Part shown: piece by piece, positions 8,593 to 16,594 of the stretch
How positions within the stretch are numbered: position 1 is the stretch's first letter
Layout: each line of letters begins with the position of its first letter
DNA from: Eubacterium sp.
GTDB taxonomy: Bacteria; Bacillota; Clostridia; Lachnospirales; Lachnospiraceae
Assembly (NCBI GenBank): GCA_017406925.1
Contig: JAFQXO010000011.1
Coordinates: 186,001-250,000, forward strand
Reading direction: 5' to 3'
DNA length: 64,000 nucleotides
Position numbers and translations under genes: made by a program
The notes under the pieces: model-generated
Database searches by the model: none
What the model saw: the letters and a program-made list of their open reading frames with translations, nothing else
What the model was told of the DNA's origin: nothing

Positions 8593-9453
8593 TTATCTGT
8601 CTATATCCCTGTGTTCGATTCGAATTCCGAAATCTCCCTCTGATTCTTGAAGTTTGTCATACAATTCTCCAGCTACTGTCACTGATCTGTGGTGACCACC
8701 CGTACAACCGATTCCGATTACGAGTTGGTTCTTGCCCTCCTCCACATAGTTTGGAATGAGGAACTCAATCATATCAAACAGTTTGTCCAAAAATACATCT
8801 GACACTGGTGAATTCATAACATAATCTTTAACTTCCTTGTCCGTGCCACGAAGTTTCTTTAGTTCTGGCACATAGTATGGATTAGGAAGAAATCTCACGT
8901 CGAAAACTAAGTCGCAGTCTGCAGGTACACCGTACTTGAATCCGAAGGATTCAATGGTGACAAACAGATTACTGTATGCCTTGTTCAAGACAAAGATTTT
9001 TTCTATCTCACTTCTGAGTTCTTTTACGAGAAGGTTTGATGTATCGATGATATAGTCAGCCTTCTCTCTCAAGAACTTCAGTTTCTTTCTCTCTTCCTCT
9101 ATCTCATTTTCCACACTTCCTCTATCACCCATCGGATGATTTCTTCTAGTCTCTTTGAAGCGCTTGATAAGAGTCTCGTTATTACAATCTAAGAATAGGA
9201 TTTCATAATCCTGGTCTTTCTTTTCCAAGTTTTCTAAAACTTGCTCTATGCGATCAAGATTTTCATCTGTTCTAATGTCGACACCCATCGCAACCTTATT
9301 CTTTTCACTCGCCTGCGTGAAAATAAGGTCGGCAAAGTTTTCAATCAAATCGATTGGAAGGTTGTCGACACAGTAAAAACCGTTGTCCTCAAAAATTTTC
9401 ATTGCTGTGATTTTTCCAGCTCCGGATACGCCAGTTACAATTACAAAACGCAT
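8593..9453 (-). CDS. rapZ: RapZ/YvcJ-family nucleotide-binding protein with an altered P-loop
   Basis: The 286-residue protein is full length and collinear with RapZ: N-terminal P-loop domain and C-terminal RNA/sugar-binding domain with an intact GCTGGHHRSV motif. The Walker A motif reads G8-V-S-G-A-G-K14-I15, so the usual Ser/Thr after the lysine, which coordinates magnesium, is Ile (codon ATC, next residue Thr16). Nucleotide hydrolysis may therefore be weak or lost. RapZ proteins bind RNA and glucosamine-6-phosphate in enterobacteria; YvcJ of Bacillus is a nucleotide-hydrolysing protein. It sits between murB and whiA, with an AGAGG ribosome site 6 bases before the ATG. Confidence 0.93.
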   Translation of the reverse strand: MRFVIVTGVSGAGKITAMKIFEDNGFYCVDNLPIDLIENFADLIFTQASEKNKVAMGVDIRTDENLDRIEQVLENLEKKDQDYEILFLDCNNETLIKRFKETRRNHPMGDRGSVENEIEEERKKLKFLREKADYIIDTSNLLVKELRSEIEKIFVLNKAYSNLFVTIESFGFKYGVPADCDLVFDVRFLPNPYYVPELKKLRGTDKEVKDYVMNSPVSDVFLDKLFDMIEFLIPNYVEEGKNQLVIGIGCTGGHHRSVTVAGELYDKLQESEGDFGIRIEHRDIDR

Positions 9454-9463
9454 ATCTCACCTC

Positions 9464-10354
9464 TTACAAAATCTTAACCTCAGGCTCCATCTCCACATCA
9501 AATGTTTCTTTAACTTTCGCCTGAACATCTTTTATCACTTGAAGCACATCTGTGGCTGTTGCGTTTCCGCAATTAATCACAAATCCGCTATGTTTTTCCG
9601 AAACCATAGCATCGCCCACACGATAACCTTTCATTCCAGAATCCTGAATTAGTTTTCCCGCATAATAACCTTCAGGTCTCTTAAAAGTACTTCCCGCACT
9701 TGGATACTCCAATGGCTGACTTTGTTTACGCTTCATCATCAAGAAATCCATCATCTCTGCGATAGCATTGGCATCGCCAAGTTCTAACTTAACGCACGCC
9801 TGAAGCACGATCATGTTTTCTTTCGCAATAATACTCGTTCTATAGCCAAGTTCAAGCTCGTCTGCCTGTAGAGTCTTCACCTCACCAGTCTTCGTAATCA
9901 CCTTCACCCACTTAAGAACATCCTTCATCTCTCCACCGTAAGCTCCAGCGTTCATCACGCACGCTCCACCCATGTCTCCAGGAATGCCGTGCGCAAATTC
10001 CAAACCGGTAAGTTCATTATCCAACGCCACTGTGGCGACTTTGTTCATCTTGGCGCCAGCATCCACTACGAGCTCGTCGCCAATGACATCTATATCGTTG
10101 ATGCGTGCGTCTATCTCGACTATCGCACCATCATATCCCTCATCTCTCACGAGAAGATTACTGCCGTTTCCAATGATGTAATAAGGAAAATCTTCGTCGC
10201 GAAGCACAGCCAAAACCTCGACTAACTCATCGATACTTCCTGGCTGAATGTAAAGTTTGGCATTTCCGCCGCACTTAAATGTGGTGTGCTCTGCCATACT
10301 CTCATTTTCAAATATAAAATTCTCGCCTACTATATCTTTTAATCTATTAATCAT
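9464..10354 (-). CDS. murB: UDP-N-acetylenolpyruvoylglucosamine reductase
   Basis: MurB reduces enolpyruvyl-UDP-GlcNAc to UDP-MurNAc with NADPH and FAD, the second committed step of peptidoglycan synthesis. The FAD-binding half is visible (TTFKCGG, GNGSNLLV, MNAGAYGGEM, GYRTS). So is the C-terminal substrate domain with the catalytic serine in SAGSTFKRP and the terminal Glu in EPEVKIL. The ATG at 10354 gives 296 residues and lies one base after the kinase stop with AAGGA upstream; an in-frame ATG at 10384 lies inside the upstream gene and is less likely. Confidence 0.95.
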   Translation of the reverse strand: MINRLKDIVGENFIFENESMAEHTTFKCGGNAKLYIQPGSIDELVEVLAVLRDEDFPYYIIGNGSNLLVRDEGYDGAIVEIDARINDIDVIGDELVVDAGAKMNKVATVALDNELTGLEFAHGIPGDMGGACVMNAGAYGGEMKDVLKWVKVITKTGEVKTLQADELELGYRTSIIAKENMIVLQACVKLELGDANAIAEMMDFLMMKRKQSQPLEYPSAGSTFKRPEGYYAGKLIQDSGMKGYRVGDAMVSEKHSGFVINCGNATATDVLQVIKDVQAKVKETFDVEMEPEVKIL

Positions 10355-10355
10355 C

Positions 10356-11294
10356 TTATTCCTTAATCGCTGCTCTCGCTCCAACTATTCCGGCATCATT
10401 GCCAAGTGTCGCCAAAACGATTTTAGCGTCTGCACATTCAGTAAGAGCATACTCTCTGTAGTACTTCTCCACTTGCTCTGTGAGGAACTCACCTGCGTTG
10501 CTGACACCACCACCGATAATAAACACTTCTGGGTTTACGACTGCTGCGATATTAGCCATTCCTTTTCCGAGGTACTTAGCCATTGCATCCACAACCACCT
10601 TAGCGCCCTCGTCGCCATTTTTTGCCAATTCAAATACTTCATGACACATAATCGCATCGCCGATTTCGTGCATCTTTGTATCTGGATGCTCGCTCATATA
10701 CTTCTTAGCGAGATTTACCACACCTGTAGCTGAAGTGTACTGTTCAAGACAGCCCTTGTGACCACAGTTACAGCTTTCTGTCTCATCGTAGTTTACTATC
10801 ATGTGGCCGACTTCTCCTCCGCCGCCACAAGCGCCCTCGATGATTTTATTATTTATAACGATGCCTCCGCCAACGCCAGTTCCAAGCGTAAGCATAACTG
10901 AATCATCACAGCCTTTGCCGCCGCCCTCGATGGCTTCGCCAAGTGCTGCTGCGTTCGCATCGTTCAATGCCTTAACTTTTTTTCCGTGGAAGAGTTCCTT
11001 GAATTCCTCTGCCACATCTTTTCTATCCCAACCTAGATTTACACATCTAGTCACGACACTCTCATCTATAACAGGTCCTGGAAGCGCAATTCCCACACCC
11101 TCTACATCATCGATAGATATAGAGTGCTCCCCTAGTTTCTCATCAAGAGAAGCTGCTATGTCTGGCAAAATATCTTCACCTTTATTCATTGTTCTCGTGT
11201 TGATTTCCCACTTGTCGACAATCTGACCTTCGCCATCAAATAGTCCGATTTTAACTGATGTTCCACCAACGTCCACGCCAAAACAATAACTCAT
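10356..11294 (-). CDS. ROK-family glucokinase
   Basis: This 312-residue kinase phosphorylates glucose or a related sugar with ATP in the cytoplasm. It has the N-terminal phosphate loop (GVDVGGTSVKIGLF), the second phosphate motif (TLGTGVGGGIV), and the ROK zinc-binding signature with three cysteines (CNCGHKGCLEQ), which separates it from transcriptional ROK proteins; no helix-turn-helix is present. The start overlaps the hprK stop by one base (TAATG). With an HPr that cannot carry phosphate in the same operon, a non-PTS route for glucose activation makes sense. Specificity for glucose is inferred from the family. Confidence 0.9.
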   Translation of the reverse strand: MSYCFGVDVGGTSVKIGLFDGEGQIVDKWEINTRTMNKGEDILPDIAASLDEKLGEHSISIDDVEGVGIALPGPVIDESVVTRCVNLGWDRKDVAEEFKELFHGKKVKALNDANAAALGEAIEGGGKGCDDSVMLTLGTGVGGGIVINNKIIEGACGGGGEVGHMIVNYDETESCNCGHKGCLEQYTSATGVVNLAKKYMSEHPDTKMHEIGDAIMCHEVFELAKNGDEGAKVVVDAMAKYLGKGMANIAAVVNPEVFIIGGGVSNAGEFLTEQVEKYYREYALTECADAKIVLATLGNDAGIVGARAAIKE

Positions 11295-12229
11295 TATTCG
11301 TCGTCTCCTGAACCGTTTATATTCTCATTAACTCTTGTGTACAACTCCTGTGCTGCATTGTAACCAAGTTTCTTCTGTCTGTGATTTACAGATGCAGACT
11401 CCACGATAATCGCAAGGTTTCTACCTGGACGAACAGGAATGTCATAACATACGATATTGTTTCCTAAAATATCCATAGTCTTATCCTCTAATCCGAGGCG
11501 ATCATACTCTTTCTCACGCTGCCACTCCTCGAGATTGATGACCATGTCAATGTTAGTCGTATCCATTACACTCTGAACACCGAACAAAGCCTTCACATCG
11601 ATAATGCCAATGCCTCGAAGTTCAATCATATGTTGAGTGATACTCGGAGCTGTTCCAACCAAAGTTTCATCGCTGACTCTTCTGATTTCAACTACATCAT
11701 CACTTACTAGACGATGTCCACGCTTAATAAGTTCTAGCGCAGCCTCGCTCTTTCCAATACCACTCTCGCCAGTAATCAAAACACCTTCACCGTAAACGTT
11801 AACTAAAACGCCGTGGATAGTCTGAATAGGTGCGAGTTCCACATGAAGCCATCTTGACAACTCAGCGTCAAACTTAGATGTGTCAGCATCTGTCACGCAA
11901 ACACATACATTGTTTTTAACAGCTGCATCGATAAGCTCCTGCTCTGGCTTATATCCTCTCGCAAAAATCAAACATGGAATACCGCTAGACATCAACTTGT
12001 CATAGACCCAGATTCGATTTTCCTTCTCCATGCTGTCTAAAAAGGCAGTTTCCACATTTCCTATAACCTGCACACGCTCCTTGTCGAAGTGCTCATAAAA
12101 GCCCGCAAGCTGAAGCGCTGGTCTGTTAACCTCAGGCACAGTAATGATAACCTCATTCGCGTCTATTTCCGGAGTGAGATTTTCTAAATCATAATTATCA
12201 ATAATTTTCGAAAATTTAATACCTTCCAT
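11294..12229 (-). CDS. hprK: HPr(Ser46) kinase/phosphorylase
   Basis: HPrK phosphorylates Ser46 of HPr/Crh in response to energy state and reverses the reaction, controlling carbon catabolite repression. The 311-residue protein has the N-terminal regulatory domain (about 1-130). The C-terminal kinase domain has an intact P-loop (GESGIGKSE), the preceding His (IHGVLVNV) and the family signature RGIGIIDVKALFG. A GAGAGG ribosome site lies 8 bases before the ATG. It precedes the ROK kinase with a one-base overlap. Its likely substrate, the Asp15 HPr-like protein, is encoded five genes downstream in the same operon. Confidence 0.96.
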   Translation of the reverse strand: MEGIKFSKIIDNYDLENLTPEIDANEVIITVPEVNRPALQLAGFYEHFDKERVQVIGNVETAFLDSMEKENRIWVYDKLMSSGIPCLIFARGYKPEQELIDAAVKNNVCVCVTDADTSKFDAELSRWLHVELAPIQTIHGVLVNVYGEGVLITGESGIGKSEAALELIKRGHRLVSDDVVEIRRVSDETLVGTAPSITQHMIELRGIGIIDVKALFGVQSVMDTTNIDMVINLEEWQREKEYDRLGLEDKTMDILGNNIVCYDIPVRPGRNLAIIVESASVNHRQKKLGYNAAQELYTRVNENINGSGDDE

Positions 12230-12259
12230 ACTATTTACCTCTCAAATTTCATTTTATCA

Positions 12260-14125
12260 TCAATGAAAATACTCGTAAATATTTTTAGCAACATTTTCAG
12301 TAATACCCTCGACCTTCGCCAATTCCTCGACGCTCGCATTTCTAATGCCATCTATATCTTTGAACGCCCTCATCAGAGCCTTTCTTCTGGCTTCGCCAAC
12401 GCCCTCGATATCGTCTAAGATTGATTTGATACCCTTTTTCTTTCTGAGACTTCTGTGATACTCGATAGCAAATCTATGAGTCTCATCTTGAATTCTCGTA
12501 ATTAGTTTAAAGCCTTCGCTATGTTTGTCAATAGGTAATTCATTATTATTAAAATACAGCCCTCTCGTGTTGTGGAAATCATCCTTCACCATTCCACATA
12601 CTGGTATCTCAAGTCCTAGTTCTTCTAATACCTCAAGTGCAATATTTACCTGACCTTTTCCACCGTCCATCATAAGCAAATCTGGAAAGCTGCTAAATGA
12701 TCCCAGTTCATAACTAGACCCTTCAGCGTCAAGTTTCTTTCTCTCCTCAAGTCCATGCTTAAATCTTCTTGTCAAAACTTCTCGCATACTAGCATAATCA
12801 TCTGGTCCCTGGACAGTTTTTATCTTAAACTTCCTATAACTATTTCTCTTTGGCTTGCCATCCTCATAGACAATCATAGAACCGACTGACTCAAAGCCAC
12901 TCGTGTTTGAAATGTCATAAGACTCTACACGATGAACTTTCTTGACTCCTATAAGGTCCTCTATCTCTTTTACTGCTCCGACAGTTCGCTTCTGCTCTCG
13001 TCTATATTTTTCTTTATTCTGCTCGAGAAGGTTTCTTGCATTCTTCTCAGCGAGTTCGACGAGTTTTTCTTTCTGACCCTTCTTAGGATTCACAATCTTT
13101 ACGGTATAGTTTTGATTGCGGCTGAGCATCTCAGTCAAAAGTTCCACCTCATCCACTTCTTCCTGCACCAACAGTTGCTGTGGAATAAATGGAGTTCCAA
13201 TGTAATGCTGTTTTATAAAACTCGTGAGAATATAACTTCCACTCTCATCTTTAACATTATTTATATAGAAGTGATCTCTTCCAATTAACTTTCCATTTCG
13301 AACGAAGAATACCTGGACCACCGCTTCATTTCCTTCTGATGCATACGCAATGATATCTCTATCCTCAAAATGTTTCGTAGTCATCTTTTGATTGCCAGCG
13401 ACATGCATAATGCTGTATATCAAATCACGATATTCCATCGCCTGCTCGAAGTCTTGCTCGGAAGAAGCCTTTTCCATCTTCTCTTCTAGTTCTTCTAAGA
13501 CATTATGATAATTGCCTTCAAGAAACTTGATGGCATCATCCACCTTGGCGTTGTAATCTTCCATTGATATTTCACCTTGGCATGCGCCATCACACTGGCC
13601 TATATGATAATAGAGACAAGGTCTGCCGTTAGGATTAAAGTCATCTCCTCCGACTATATTCTTATTACAGTTTCTGATTTTGTAAATCTTCTGCAAGAGT
13701 TCTATCGTATTTCTGACTGCTCCACCACTCGTAAATGGACCGTAATATTTGTTACCATCCTTCTTCATCTTGCGAGCAATCTTAATGCGAGGATAATCTT
13801 CCGAAGTCATCACGCAAATGTATGGATACGCCTTGTCATCCATCATAAGGGTGTTGTACTTAGGGCGATACTCTTTTATCAAATTACACTCGAGAATAAG
13901 GGCCTCAAGTTCAGAGTCGGTCAGAATGTACTCAAACCTCTCAACTTTAGAGACCATCGATTTAATCTTGCTTGTATGGTTTGTACTTTTCCTAAAATAA
14001 GAACTAACACGACGCTTTAGATTGACGGCCTTACCTACATAGATAACGTCGTCATGAGCGTCGTGCATTAAGTACACGCCCGGAGTCTCGGGCATATTTT
14101 TTAATTCATCACTGAATTTGTTCAT
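12260..14125 (-). CDS. uvrC: Excinuclease ABC subunit C
   Basis: UvrC makes both incisions in nucleotide excision repair with UvrA and UvrB. Visible domains: N-terminal GIY-YIG nuclease (PGVYLMHD, then VIYVGKA), central UVR motif for UvrB contact (about 190-225), the RNase H-like nuclease domain (ESYDISNTSG, MDGGKGQ) and C-terminal helix-hairpin-helix repeats. The ATG at 14125 gives 621 residues and the family's normal start; it overlaps the end of ftsH by 17 bases. A longer in-frame start at 14173 would add 16 non-homologous residues. Spacing to hprK is about 30 bases, in the same operon. Confidence 0.95.
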   Translation of the reverse strand: MNKFSDELKNMPETPGVYLMHDAHDDVIYVGKAVNLKRRVSSYFRKSTNHTSKIKSMVSKVERFEYILTDSELEALILECNLIKEYRPKYNTLMMDDKAYPYICVMTSEDYPRIKIARKMKKDGNKYYGPFTSGGAVRNTIELLQKIYKIRNCNKNIVGGDDFNPNGRPCLYYHIGQCDGACQGEISMEDYNAKVDDAIKFLEGNYHNVLEELEEKMEKASSEQDFEQAMEYRDLIYSIMHVAGNQKMTTKHFEDRDIIAYASEGNEAVVQVFFVRNGKLIGRDHFYINNVKDESGSYILTSFIKQHYIGTPFIPQQLLVQEEVDEVELLTEMLSRNQNYTVKIVNPKKGQKEKLVELAEKNARNLLEQNKEKYRREQKRTVGAVKEIEDLIGVKKVHRVESYDISNTSGFESVGSMIVYEDGKPKRNSYRKFKIKTVQGPDDYASMREVLTRRFKHGLEERKKLDAEGSSYELGSFSSFPDLLMMDGGKGQVNIALEVLEELGLEIPVCGMVKDDFHNTRGLYFNNNELPIDKHSEGFKLITRIQDETHRFAIEYHRSLRKKKGIKSILDDIEGVGEARRKALMRAFKDIDGIRNASVEELAKVEGITENVAKNIYEYFH

Positions 14126-15959
14126 CGTGGAATATTTCCATAAACTGAGCACCCGTGATAGTTTCCTTCTCATATAAGAACTCTGCTATCTGATCGAGTT
14201 TTGCTCTATTTTTCTCTAAGAGTTTTTTCGCTTCATTGTAACTATCTTTCAATAGTTTTCTTGCTTCCTCTTCTATCTCCTTGGCCATGGCATCAGAACA
14301 ATTGAGTTTTGTATGTCCTCCGAGATAAGGATCCTCTATCTGCTCTAAACTGATAAGTCCGAACTTGTCAGACATACCATACTGAGCAATCATTGACCTT
14401 GCAATCGAGGTCGCCTTTTCCATATCATTGCTGGCACCTGTGGTAATGGAGTTAAATACTATCTCCTCAGCAGCACGTCCAGCCAAAAGTGTAACAAGTT
14501 CAGCGTTCAGTTCATCCTTACTCTTCAAATATTTCTCCTTCTCAGGAGCAGCAAGCACATATCCGAGAGAACCCATCGTTCTAGGAATAATAGTAATCTT
14601 CTGAACTGGCTCAGCATCCTTCTGAACAGCTGTAACCAAAGCGTGACCAACCTCGTGATAAGCCACTATCTTCTTTTCCTCCTTGGAGAGGATTCTATCT
14701 TTCTTTTCTTTACCGGCGATTACAACTTCCACGGCCTCCATAAGGTCAGCCTGCGAGATAGCTGTTCTACCATTCTTAACTGCATTGATAGCAGCCTCGT
14801 TAACCATATTTGCAAGGTCAGAACCCACAGCACCAGATGTGATGTTTGCAATAGCATCGAGATCAACTGTCTCGTCCATCTTCACATCCTTGGAGTGAAC
14901 TTTCAAAGTCTCAAGACGTCCTTTCAAATCAGGTGTGTCCACAATAACACGTCTGTCAAAACGTCCTGGACGAAGAAGCGCTGGGTCTAGCACCTCAGGT
15001 CTATTAGTGGCTGCCATGATAAGGATACCCTTCGTAGGGTCGAAGCCATCCATCTCTGCCAAGAGGGCATTCAATGTCTGCTCGCGCTCATCATTGCCTC
15101 CACCAAATCTAGAATCGCGACTCTTACCAATCGCGTCAATCTCATCAATAAAAATAATACAAGGCGCTTGCTTCTCTGCCTGCTGGAATAGGTCTCGAAC
15201 TCTCGAAGCACCTACGCCGACGAACATCTCAACAAAGTCTGAACCCGACAACGAGAAGAATGGCACGTGTGCCTCTCCTGCAACTGCTCTTGCGAGCAAT
15301 GTCTTACCGGTTCCTGGAGGTCCCACTAAGAGAGCTCCCTTTGGCAACTTCGCGCCAATGGATGTATACTTGCCGGGGTTATGCAAGAAATCAACCATCT
15401 CGACAACAGATTCTTTCGCCTCATGCTGTCCAGCCACATCCTTGAATGTGACTCCAGTTTCTTTTTGCACATACATCTTTGCGTTGCTCTTTCCGACTCC
15501 GAAGATACCACCATCTCCTCCGCCTGAGCGACGCATCAGCATTCTAAACATTATGAAGAAGAATGCCAGAGGCAATATCCATTCAGCCAATGTGAACAAA
15601 AGTGTTCCCCATGTACTAGGCTGCTCACCCTTAAAATCTACTGTAGTATATTTAGTCTTCAGTTCATTTACTAATTCTGGATCTTCGATATTGGTAGTCC
15701 AGTAAGTGATAGGAACTAGAGTTTTCCCTTCATCTACCGGTGTGATAACTATCTTCTTGTCATCGAAAACTACTTCCTTAACTTGATTGTTATCCAAAAG
15801 TTGTATGAACTGAGTATATGATATTTCTTTCTTAGTTGCGGAATCGAATAGATATGTAGTAAATGATGTCAAAATAAAAGCTGCCAATATAGCAACTACA
15901 ATACTGACTATTCGCATACGCTTCTGCTGTTTGTCATCTCTTCTCTTATTATTATCCAT
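14109..15959 (-). CDS. ftsH: ATP-dependent zinc metalloprotease FtsH
   Basis: This membrane-anchored AAA protease of 616 residues degrades misfolded membrane and regulatory proteins. Helix 1 spans about 15-38, an outside domain follows, and helix 2 spans about 118-142. The AAA module has Walker A GPPGTGKT (213-220), Walker [10 protein letters not shown] and the second region of homology ([17 protein letters not shown]). The zinc site is HEVGH (435-439). The ATG is preceded by GAGGAG. It is the first gene of the operon that runs to the HPr-like gene. The usual tilS-hpt neighbours of ftsH are absent. Confidence 0.97.
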   Translation of the reverse strand: MDNNKRRDDKQQKRMRIVSIVVAILAAFILTSFTTYLFDSATKKEISYTQFIQLLDNNQVKEVVFDDKKIVITPVDEGKTLVPITYWTTNIEDPELVNELKTKYTTVDFKGEQPSTWGTLLFTLAEWILPLAFFFIMFRMLMRRSGGGDGGIFGVGKSNAKMYVQKETGVTFKDVAGQHEAKESVVEMVDFLHNPGKYTSIGAKLPKGALLVGPPGTGKTLLARAVAGEAHVPFFSLSGSDFVEMFVGVGASRVRDLFQQAEKQAPCIIFIDEIDAIGKSRDSRFGGGNDEREQTLNALLAEMDGFDPTKGILIMAATNRPEVLDPALLRPGRFDRRVIVDTPDLKGRLETLKVHSKDVKMDETVDLDAIANITSGAVGSDLANMVNEAAINAVKNGRTAISQADLMEAVEVVIAGKEKKDRILSKEEKKIVAYHEVGHALVTAVQKDAEPVQKITIIPRTMGSLGYVLAAPEKEKYLKSKDELNAELVTLLAGRAAEEIVFNSITTGASNDMEKATSIARSMIAQYGMSDKFGLISLEQIEDPYLGGHTKLNCSDAMAKEIEEEARKLLKDSYNEAKKLLEKNRAKLDQIAEFLYEKETITGAQFMEIFHDEQIQ

Positions 15960-15977
15960 AGTTCTCCTCTCAATTCT

Positions 15978-16006
15978 TAACTATTCTAACATATCATAAC
16001 TGTCAA
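15978..16006 (-). promoter_or_regulatory. Candidate promoter of the ftsH operon
   Basis: On the minus strand TTGACA (16006-16001) is followed after 17 bases by TAGTTA (15983-15978). A better -10 (TAGAAT, 15988-15983) would leave only 12 bases. The -35 is clear; the -10 is weak. Confidence 0.4.
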
Positions 16007-16040
16007 ATGTGAATAATCAATGAATTGAATCTTAAACTTT

Positions 16041-16592
16041 TTATTCCACATTACTCCAGAAATCAACGGGCTCGTAATCCCTCAAAGCCACGAGATATCC
16101 GTTCTTCTGAAGATCCTCCTGGATTACATCCAATGTCTCTTCATTGTCGGCCTTCACTGTATGATAATGATAACCTGATGTAATCTCCTCCAATGGAAGC
16201 GAAACGTCACCGTTTACATCCTCCACATATTTTTTCGCATCGCGACGAGACTTCACGTTCATTTCCACGCGAATAACACCGTAGAGTTTGTGATATACGA
16301 ATTCATCCTCCACGATTCCACCTGCATCTACGATAATGTTCAACTCATCAAGCATCTTTTTTGAAGAATGCTTAACTTTGAACACTCTCTGGTTTGAGCC
16401 CTCTTCTTCTAAGATGTATCCAGTGTGCGTAGAAATAATATCATGATTGCTCGCACGGAGAAGTGCGATATCTTGCACGATAATCTGTCTACTCACGCCG
16501 AAGTTCTTCGCAAACTTTGCGCCAGAAACTGGCTCATCACTCTCAAGTAGAATTTTTAAAATTTTCTCTCTTCGCTTAATTCCATTCTTCAT
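16041..16592 (-). CDS. niaR: NiaR-type transcriptional repressor of NAD synthesis
   Basis: The 183-residue protein has an N-terminal winged helix (about 5-65, with VSRQIIVQDIALLR as the recognition region) and a C-terminal 3H domain with conserved histidines (KHSSKK, VYHKLYG, GYHYHTV). The 3H domain binds nicotinic acid and metal in NiaR/YrxA, which represses nad genes when niacin is available. It starts 2 bases after the NadB-NadC gene, fitting that role. The dyad at 18821-18850 over the nad promoter is a possible target. Confidence 0.9.
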   Translation of the reverse strand: MKNGIKRREKILKILLESDEPVSGAKFAKNFGVSRQIIVQDIALLRASNHDIISTHTGYILEEEGSNQRVFKVKHSSKKMLDELNIIVDAGGIVEDEFVYHKLYGVIRVEMNVKSRRDAKKYVEDVNGDVSLPLEEITSGYHYHTVKADNEETLDVIQEDLQKNGYLVALRDYEPVDFWSNVE

Positions 16593-16594
16593 AT

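Noticed and set aside
15960..16040. Terminator after niaR
   Set aside because: The GATTCAAT/ATTGATT-like repeat is AT-only with no T-tract.
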